From IMG/VR virus record IMGVR_UViG_3300024520_000253, positions 1-35,907 of that record: a DNA stretch of 35,907 nucleotides; one strand, 5' to 3'. This DNA comes from a virus. Within the stretch, counting starts at the first letter, position 1. Every line of letters begins with the position of its first letter. The notes beneath the pieces are model-generated. The model saw nothing but the letters and a program-made list of their open reading frames with translations, searched no databases and had not been told where the DNA came from. Both the position numbers and the translations under genes were made by a program. This document shows, piece by piece, positions 31,120 to 35,907 of this stretch.

Positions 31120-31210
31120 CTACAGAGCGGCGATTCCTGTTTCGCAGGGCCTCTAACGAGTCGCCCTTCGCAGGCATTATTATCGAGACGACGCGAGTCC
31201 TACCGCCCCG
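31120..31210 (-). ncRNA. Conserved structured leader RNA, copy C
   Basis: The 91-nt block matches A, B and D. The hairpin is GGGC-GA-CTC-GTTA-GAG-GCCC, with loop GTTA. The outer arm is CCTGC here, so one of its five pairs with ACAGG is lost. It lacks the TTGACA promoter of A and B; upstream it shares AAGCGTCTAAAATGCC with D instead. Transcription probably comes from the surrounding minus-strand run. Confidence 0.75.
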
Positions 31211-31257
31211 GATTGGCATTTTAGACGCTTGAAAGGGCCGCATATTCCATACCACTT

Positions 31258-31470
31258 TTATATTTTCGTAAAAATCACATCTCCCACCTTTTGGAATCGC
31301 CAAGTTTCAAGCCTGGTAAAAGCAATTGCTACAGGCACACTCCCATCATTTGATTTTGGAATAATTACATAGCCTTGTATTCCCCATATCTTGGGATCGC
31401 TAACAATAATCAGGGATGGAAACCAGCTATGTGTTTCGTCCGTAATCTGAACTATGTCACCTTTTTTCAT
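31258..31470 (-). CDS. Small SH3-like beta-barrel protein (putative)
   Basis: The start at 31470 (MKKGDIVQITDE) is preferred over 31479, which has too short a ribosome spacing (AAGGAGTT directly before). The 70-aa product looks like a small beta barrel: KGDIVQITDE, then SLIIVSDPKIWGIQGYVII, VPVAIAFTRL and KVGDVIF. Such proteins resemble SH3-type or CarD-type modules found in phages. Function unknown. It lies directly upstream of the leader and array C. Confidence 0.6.
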   Translation of the reverse strand: MKKGDIVQITDETHSWFPSLIIVSDPKIWGIQGYVIIPKSNDGSVPVAIAFTRLETWRFQKVGDVIFTKI

Positions 31471-31485
31471 TGTGCCCATAACTCC

Positions 31486-32706
31486 TTAAAATGGGATTTC
31501 GTGGGATATCAAAAACCTATCTAACACACCAATCATATATCCCATTTCCGCATCTGACATCCCCCAGGCAGGCAAAAATAGGGAATTATCACCTATCCAA
31601 TCGGCTACCTCGCTTGTCCCTGCCAAAATTTTGCGATTACCAGGCAAACGAACAAAAGCGGGATGGTCAAGGATGTTTCCAGTAAACAGGGGCCTGATTT
31701 CTATTTTGTTTTCTATTAAATAAGTTGCAAATTCTTTTCGGCTAAAAGGGGCGCCCGGTTTAATTGTCAGAGGGAAAGCAAACCAGGAGGGTTCGGCATC
31801 CCCCTCTGTATATGGCAAATAAAAGAACTCGTTGAATCTGGAAAAATACTGAGAAAGTTCATAAACTTTTTGACATCTTGTTACATTAGCTTGATCTAGT
31901 CTCTCCAATTGAGCGATTCCAAAAGCCGCTTGGAGTTCGGTCATCTGATAATCATAGCCCAGCGTTTCATACCAATACCGTTTGGCGAATTTTTCATAGG
32001 GATCAGCCAGCACCGAATAATCATCTCTCCCCCAATGAGCCATAGACCGAACTAATTCGTATATTTCCTCATTATGAGTAGCCAAGGCTCCGCCAACTCC
32101 GGCCGTGGTGATATGGTGGCTGCCATAGAACGAGAATGCCGCCACTTGGCCAAAATTCCCCACATGTAAACCGTCATAATATCCGCCCATAGTATCACAA
32201 CAGTCCTCAATCAGTAGGCGCCCATCCAGAATATCAAGCAAATCAACCATGCTGCAAATATTCCCCAGGAGGTGCGGAATGATCGCGCCCTTTATCCTGT
32301 CCCCATAATTTTTAATGGCTTCCCTTGCAGCATCCAAATCGATTTGATAGGTGTTTCTGTCCACATCAACAAAAACAGGAACCAGCCCCGCTTGGATGGC
32401 CGGCGCAATGGAAGTTGGGAAGGTTAGGAGGGGGTGGAGTATCCAGTCCCCCGGGTTCCAATGTCCTAACATTAACATTGCCTGAACTGCCAAAGTCAAA
32501 GCGGATGAACCAGAATTGACAGGCTGAACATGTGCAATATCAGTATAGTTGGCCAAAGCCAGGGCAAACTCCGAAACCTTTTGCCCTGGCCCAAACCAAT
32601 CGTTATCCAAAACAGACTGAATCTGATCAACTTCAGCTTGATCCCAAACTATCCGATTTATCAGAACCGGATCGCCCGGCTTCCACTTTTTCCATTGGCC
32701 TCTCAT
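31486..32706 (-). CDS. RfbH-like sugar 3-dehydratase (PLP-fold, His in place of Lys)
   Basis: The start at 32706 is preferred over 32790 because AAAAAGGAGC sits just upstream. The 406-aa enzyme belongs to the DegT/DnrJ family: VNSGSSALTLAVQAML at about residue 62, IEDCCDTMGGYYDG at about 165, and SFYGSHHITTAGVGG near 193. In aminotransferases Lys binds PLP there; here His-His replaces it, as in RfbH and ColD, which remove the 3-hydroxyl of a 4-keto-hexose. SWFAFPLTIK and IRPLFTGNILDHP also match RfbH. It likely makes a 3,6-dideoxysugar with the adjacent reductase. The RfbH Fe-S cysteines are not obvious, so a ColD-type reaction is possible. Confidence 0.8.
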   Translation of the reverse strand: MRGQWKKWKPGDPVLINRIVWDQAEVDQIQSVLDNDWFGPGQKVSEFALALANYTDIAHVQPVNSGSSALTLAVQAMLMLGHWNPGDWILHPLLTFPTSIAPAIQAGLVPVFVDVDRNTYQIDLDAAREAIKNYGDRIKGAIIPHLLGNICSMVDLLDILDGRLLIEDCCDTMGGYYDGLHVGNFGQVAAFSFYGSHHITTAGVGGALATHNEEIYELVRSMAHWGRDDYSVLADPYEKFAKRYWYETLGYDYQMTELQAAFGIAQLERLDQANVTRCQKVYELSQYFSRFNEFFYLPYTEGDAEPSWFAFPLTIKPGAPFSRKEFATYLIENKIEIRPLFTGNILDHPAFVRLPGNRKILAGTSEVADWIGDNSLFLPAWGMSDAEMGYMIGVLDRFLISHEIPF

Positions 32707-33508
32707 GAAATGCTCCTTTTTGTGTTGATAATTCGTACAATCCATCAATTGGGTCGTGACTATTAATCTGCTTATACCCTGTATGATCACAGATTAACCC
32801 CGCGTTTTTTGGCCTTCGCGCACCGGGGGGTGTCCCTTCAACGGGAGTTATCATGTCCAAATCATGGCCAAATATTTCCGCTATCATCGCAGCAAACGTC
32901 AATCGAGAGAGAACCCTCTTCCCTGCCACATGCGCCAGGCCCGTATATTCTTCTCGTGCCAACCGGATGATTTCAGATGCTAGTGAAGGCACATACGTCG
33001 GCGTGCCTGTTATATCAGGATTGTAAAGGACAACTTCTTTCCCCTCTGCTAATTGAGCCACAATTTTAGCTACGAAATTATTCTTAGTGCTGCTAAATAA
33101 TATGGTAGTGCGAACAATGAGAGATGGGCCTTTGTAGCGCCTCGCTATCAGCTCTCCCCCAAGTTTGGACCAGCCATAGACATTAATCGGATTCGGGTCG
33201 GCCCTGACCCAGTAAGGTCCGATCTGCCCATCAAATACATAATCTGTTGAAATATGGATGAGGTGACCGTTAAAATGAGTGTTCAAATATTCCACGCCCC
33301 CCATATTAACAGCAGCCGCCATCAACGGCTCCTTTTCACAACCATCCACGTCAGTCATAGCCGCACAATTGATAATGGTATCCGGCTTGATGGCCCTGAT
33401 ATTTGATGTCAGGTTTTCGGACATCAACCGGCCTTGAAGAGGAAGACAGCCTTGCTTTACCAGCTCTCGCCCCAGTTGTCCCGAGGCTCCGGTCACTGCT
33501 ATTTTCAT
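32633..33508 (-). CDS. RmlD-like dTDP-4-keto sugar reductase
   Basis: The 291-aa protein has an N-terminal MKIAVTGASGQLGRELVKQG (NAD(P)-binding Gly motif), TIINCAAMTDVDGCE, ISTDYVFDGQIGPYW, and YGWSKLGGE, the catalytic Tyr-Lys pair. The fold is the extended SDR of RmlD, which reduces a 4-keto-6-deoxy sugar nucleotide. The C-terminus reads past the usual end into ELSTQKGAFHERPME and overlaps the next gene by 74 nt, so a frameshift or lost stop may have extended it. It pairs naturally with the RfbH-like enzyme. Confidence 0.86.
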   Translation of the reverse strand: MKIAVTGASGQLGRELVKQGCLPLQGRLMSENLTSNIRAIKPDTIINCAAMTDVDGCEKEPLMAAAVNMGGVEYLNTHFNGHLIHISTDYVFDGQIGPYWVRADPNPINVYGWSKLGGELIARRYKGPSLIVRTTILFSSTKNNFVAKIVAQLAEGKEVVLYNPDITGTPTYVPSLASEIIRLAREEYTGLAHVAGKRVLSRLTFAAMIAEIFGHDLDMITPVEGTPPGARRPKNAGLICDHTGYKQINSHDPIDGLYELSTQKGAFHERPMEKVEAGRSGSDKSDSLGSS

Positions 33509-33712
33509 TTATCCCCCCTCCATCACCCGTGTTTGATCTGCTATCATTTTATTAAGGTCTTCTGCCATTCTGTCTAGGAATCTATCTATTTGATCCTCGG
33601 TTAAACATTCCATTAACCCTTCCCGAATATCTACCCTACACAATTCATGACCATAATCCTTATCACCAATTATGTATGAATCATCAGAAATATATCTGCA
33701 AGTATATGCCAT
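33509..33712 (-). CDS. Small hypothetical protein
   Basis: The 67-aa product has a strand-rich N-terminus (TCRYISDDSYIIGDKDY) and an acidic helical C-terminus (DQIDRFLDRMAEDLNKM). GAGGGGGG precedes the start. It lies between the RmlD-like gene and a short membrane gene with near-continuous spacing. No family recognised. Confidence 0.6.
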   Translation of the reverse strand: MAYTCRYISDDSYIIGDKDYGHELCRVDIREGLMECLTEDQIDRFLDRMAEDLNKMIADQTRVMEGG

Positions 33713-33715
33713 AAT

Positions 33716-33889
33716 TCATCCCCCCTCTATCATTGATAGAACCCACAGCCAAAATGGGATACTCAGTGCCACGACCCACAAAATCCAAGAGTTTGATTTG
33801 GGAGAAACGACTTTGGATTGCTCTTTTACTAATTGGCCATCAACATAGGTTTTGATAACCATGACCACCTGCTGCTTTTTCTTGGTCAT
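33716..33889 (-). CDS. Short membrane protein (57 aa)
   Basis: A 57-codon frame has a basic start (TKKKQQVVMVIKTYVDGQ), a KEQSKVVSPKSNS linker and a C-terminal hydrophobic helix (WILWVVALSIPFWLWVLSM). GGGAG precedes the start. Its stop lies 3 nt before the next start. The tail-anchored shape suggests membrane attachment for a neighbouring sugar enzyme, or an exclusion role. No family recognised. Confidence 0.65.
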   Translation of the reverse strand: MTKKKQQVVMVIKTYVDGQLVKEQSKVVSPKSNSWILWVVALSIPFWLWVLSMIEGG

Positions 33890-33901
33890 TTGGGAGTCTC
33901 C

Positions 33902-34153
33902 CTAAATTTCTATTGCTTCGATATCATTGTATTCATTGGTCTGTATTTTGTACAAAGGTAAGACTTCCCCCTCTTCTGCTTTTCTGAATAATGGACTACA
34001 AGCACAATATTCAAAACTCATACTAAAAAACTGGTGTTCGCAACGAATAACTAGCATCTTACTCATAACCTGCCCCCAAAAGGGGAGGTTCCCTACAGTT
34101 TGGCTTTCCTCTAATACAAATCTTCCACGCCGGTCAAGAATATCATCATTCAT
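33902..34153 (-). CDS. Small hypothetical protein
   Basis: The 83-aa soluble product contains FVLEESQTVGNLPFWGQ, then VIRCEHQFFSMSFEYCACSPLF, with three Cys and a His that might bind metal. Its start touches the stop of the glycosyltransferase gene (shared base at 34153). The C-terminus is acidic. No family is recognised; coupling suggests work with that enzyme. Confidence 0.6.
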   Translation of the reverse strand: MNDDILDRRGRFVLEESQTVGNLPFWGQVMSKMLVIRCEHQFFSMSFEYCACSPLFRKAEEGEVLPLYKIQTNEYNDIEAIEI

Positions 34154-35049
34154 TACAACCCCTCCAAAATTTGTTCCACTCGGGCATCCCAGGTATGGGG
34201 CTTTACCGTCTCGTGTCCCTGCCTGGCAATAGCCTCCATTTCGCCCTCGTTTTTCAGGTAGTACAGAACCTTTTCAACAGCTTCGTCGAGTGTATTAAAG
34301 GCTATCAAATCTTTGCCGTCCTCAAAGAATTTCGGCAGGTCCGGAACCCGATTAACGACAGCCAGCCGCTTCATTCCTAGCAGCTCGAAAACCCGCGCGG
34401 TCAGGTCCTCTTTGCTTGACCAATTGAGGCCAATGGGCGCTTGATTGTAGATCGTTCGCGCTTCATCAAAACTAGGCCCCAGATCATAGTAGACCTTTAC
34501 TCCGCTTTTCCTCAACTTATCGACCAACAAATTTCTATGGTGATAATGCAACCCCAGGAGGCAAACATCAAAAAGCCCTTCCTCTTTTTGGGGAGCATGC
34601 CATATAGGGTCGTAGGCATAGGGTAGATACTCATCCCCAGGCTGGGCATAACAGGCTTGCATACAGTAAAAAGTATCGGCCAACCCCCGTTGTTTGTCGT
34701 AATTCAATACGTGAGGATCAGTGGCCACTATTACATTTTTGCCACATGCCGGTTTGCCTTCAAAATGAAATCCGGCATCAATCTGTATCCACATATCTGC
34801 AGGTTGGGTTAACTGAGCCTCAACAAACGAAATTGGAACATACGGAGCCCCTTGAGGCAAAGTAATGTCCGGCGGAATCGCGTATTTAGCAGGCAGGGTC
34901 ATCCAATTGTTCCACGGGATCATAGTGCCCGTATATGGGCCTACTGTAATCAGGTTGAGGTTCTCTCTTCTTTTTAGGGCTGCTTCAAAATATCGCAAAA
35001 TAGCCATCGGGAAATATAAACCACTTAATACCACGGTTAGCTTATTCAT
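34153..35049 (-). CDS. Glycosyltransferase (GT-B, CgeB-like C-terminal domain)
   Basis: The 298-aa enzyme starts LTVVLSGLYFPMAILRYFEA and then has KNVIVATDPHVLNYDKQR, DVCLLGLHYHHRNLLVDKL and KEDLTARVFELLGMKRLAV. The R-x-FE-x-LG motif is typical of CgeB-like GT-B enzymes; FFEDGKDLIAF and the final TWDARVEQIL complete it. It is the first glycosyltransferase gene of the sugar island in transcription order. Its 5' end overlaps the zinc-finger-like gene by 8 nt. The donor sugar cannot be told from sequence. Confidence 0.82.
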   Translation of the reverse strand: MNKLTVVLSGLYFPMAILRYFEAALKRRENLNLITVGPYTGTMIPWNNWMTLPAKYAIPPDITLPQGAPYVPISFVEAQLTQPADMWIQIDAGFHFEGKPACGKNVIVATDPHVLNYDKQRGLADTFYCMQACYAQPGDEYLPYAYDPIWHAPQKEEGLFDVCLLGLHYHHRNLLVDKLRKSGVKVYYDLGPSFDEARTIYNQAPIGLNWSSKEDLTARVFELLGMKRLAVVNRVPDLPKFFEDGKDLIAFNTLDEAVEKVLYYLKNEGEMEAIARQGHETVKPHTWDARVEQILEGL

Positions 35050-35260
35050 TTCTTATAAATTCCACAATCCTAGCATAAATACAGTCATCAGCGTGGGTCA
35101 GGAGATATCCATTACAGAAAAAACATGCGGTTCTGCCATACTCATTATCAAAATAGGGGGTTATTCCTATTTTGTCTACTAGCTCCCTAAGAAGTTCAGC
35201 CCCCCTCGTTCCCCACGCCTGTGGGGTAGACGCACGATGGCTTGACCCAAATTTAGCCAA
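35042..35260 (-). CDS. Small zinc-finger-like protein fused into array D
   Basis: The C-terminal part, LLRELVDKIGITPYF then ACFFCNGYLLTHADDCIYAR, has the C-x2-C...H-x3-C pattern of common phage metal-binding mini-proteins. Between this part and array D there is no ATG, GTG or TTG in frame. The only start is TTG at 35260 inside spacer 4, so the frame must read through a CRISPR repeat. The array's distal end may have replaced the original 5' end, or the gene is broken. Overlap with the GT gene is 8 nt. Confidence 0.5.
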   Translation of the reverse strand: MAKFGSSHRASTPQAWGTRGAELLRELVDKIGITPYFDNEYGRTACFFCNGYLLTHADDCIYARIVEFIRNE

Positions 35261-35477
35261 ACTTCCCTCGCTCCCCGTGCCTGTGGGGTAGATTACCGCG
35301 CCATGAGAACCTCTTCAACTTTCGTCCCTCGCTCCCCGTGCCTGTGGGGTAGATGAGATTTGTGAATGGCGGCGAGGTGCATTGATCCCTCGTTCCCCGT
35401 GCCTGTGGGGTAGATGATTGAGGAAGCAGGGGCAGGCATAGGAACAGGCCCTCGTTCCCCGTGCCTGTGGGGTAGAT
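35203..35477 (-). CRISPR. Mini-CRISPR array D: five repeats, four spacers (intact)
   Basis: The 29-nt repeats lie at 35449-35477 (leader-proximal), 35387-35415, 35326-35354, 35265-35293 and 35203-35231. Spacers are 33, 32, 32 and 33 nt, the regular type I-E size. Repeats are nearly identical: C/T at one position (GAACG or GAGCG), a T/C at the first base, and one changed pair in the distal copy. The plus-strand form gives a CCCCGT-GCCT-GTGGGG hairpin with G.U pairs. The leader side argues for minus-strand transcription. No cas genes are visible. Confidence 0.92.
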
Positions 35478-35500
35478 ACTGGATTGCAATTACCCATCCC

Positions 35501-35591
35501 CCACGGTGCGGCGATTCCTGTTTCGCAGGGCTGCTAGTGCATAGCCCTCCACAGGCATTATTGTCGAGACGACGCGAGTCCTACCGCCCCG
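35501..35591 (-). ncRNA. Conserved structured leader RNA, copy D
   Basis: The block is 91 nt as in A-C but more diverged. Its hairpin reads GGGC-TA-TGC-ACTA-GCA-GCCC, so the CTC/GAG stem became TGC/GCA with two of three pairs changed on both sides. This is compensatory evidence for structure. CCTGT/ACAGG and the closing pairs persist. It lies 23 nt before the first repeat of array D. Confidence 0.78.
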
Positions 35592-35629
35592 TTTTGGCAT
35601 TTTAGACGCTTGCCAACCTTAACGCTTCT

Positions 35630-35881
35630 CTATCTGCTAAAATAAATGATGACTCCGGTCAAATAAATTAACGTTGTTACAAATAAGGCTATCGAGACCG
35701 TAAAAGTCAACCGAATAGCCTTTATCTCGCGTTCTAATAGACAAGAGTCGAGGAATGATGACTCCTCAAGACAGGACAACCGGGCTTCTATTAAGGCTAT
35801 TTTGGATTCAGTTGCAAAATGGGAATGATCAGTCGATAAGTCAACAAAATAGCTGTCATAAGTCCCAGAACCAGAAGACAT
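35630..35881 (-). CDS. Small membrane protein with helical N-domain
   Basis: The 83-aa product has an acidic N-terminus, a helical region (TESKIALIEARLSCLEESSFLD and further to residue 55) and one transmembrane helix near the C-terminus (FTVSIALFVTTLIYLTGVIIYF). It lies directly upstream of the leader of array D on the same strand. Such coiled-coil plus TM proteins resemble spanin, haemolysin-XhlA or anchor-like phage proteins. XhlA-type proteins have this size and layout, but no endolysin is visible to support it. Confidence 0.6.
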   Translation of the reverse strand: MSSGSGTYDSYFVDLSTDHSHFATESKIALIEARLSCLEESSFLDSCLLEREIKAIRLTFTVSIALFVTTLIYLTGVIIYFSR

Positions 35882-35907
35882 TACATTCGGTTTTGGACAG
35901 GGCTCGC

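Noticed and set aside
35253-35497. Frames with repeated TPQARGTRG or YPTGTG peptides
   Set aside because: These are translations of the CRISPR repeats, not genes.
1-35907. cas genes next to the arrays
   Set aside because: No protein in the window carries recognisable Cas1, Cas2, Cas3, Cas6 or Cascade features.

Overview
The window is a stretch of a tailed-phage (siphovirus-like) genome or prophage, roughly 47% GC by eye. The evidence is a long tape-measure gene, HK97 gp10-like and tail-terminator-like genes, a tail-tube-like gene, a gp6-like connector, fibre or appendage genes, and very tight gene packing with ATGA/TAATG overlaps. I see no terminase, portal, capsid, integrase or ribosomal gene, so the host cannot be named. 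Most genes lie on the minus strand. Short plus-strand cassettes interrupt them at about 4.1-5.9, 9.2-12.2 and 23.0-24.9 kb.

Layout. 1-3995 (minus): a partial gene, two paralogous tail genes, and the tape-measure gene. 4104-5874 (plus): CRISPR-like element A, a DUF5131/Gp37-Gp68 gene and two membrane proteins. 5877-9075 (minus): chaperone-like proteins, a DUF2513 protein, tail tube, tail terminator and gp10. 9154-12156 (plus): element B, a 617-aa TerD-like protein, a small ribbon-helix-helix protein, a very short tmRNA-like RNA and a 94-aa protein. 12225-22878 (minus): connector genes, a fibre with 1023-bp internal repeats, LamG genes, a virion protein and two glycosyltransferases. 22914-23021: divergent promoters. 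23068-24895 (plus): small Cys-rich, zinc-ribbon-like proteins. 24913-35881 (minus): a sugar-modification island with four more glycosyltransferases, an RfbH-like 3-dehydratase, an RmlD-like reductase, a methyltransferase, a nucleoside deoxyribosyltransferase-like protein and two tandem paralogous kinase-fold proteins. Elements C and D lie within this island.

Most striking system. Four dispersed copies (A and B on plus, C and D on minus) of one cassette are present. Each has a 91-nt conserved, structured leader RNA, a gap of about 25 nt, and then a mini-CRISPR array of 29-nt type I-E-like repeats. The arrays hold 2, 3, 3 and 5 repeats, and no cas gene is visible. The leader hairpin shows compensatory base changes between copies, which supports a real RNA or cruciform. 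A and B also carry a strong TTGACA-N17-TAACAT promoter behind a palindromic operator-like site. The same promoter core drives the plus operon at 23 kb. The simplest reading is that the phage expresses its own crRNAs, or crRNA-like decoys, using a host Cas machinery.

How the genes may work together. The minus-strand structural genes build the tail. The appendage genes and six glycosyltransferases suggest an investment in receptor recognition and glycan modification of virion or host surface. The plus-strand cassettes look like independently transcribed 'moron' inserts, each with its own promoter or terminator, serving host takeover or inter-phage conflict.
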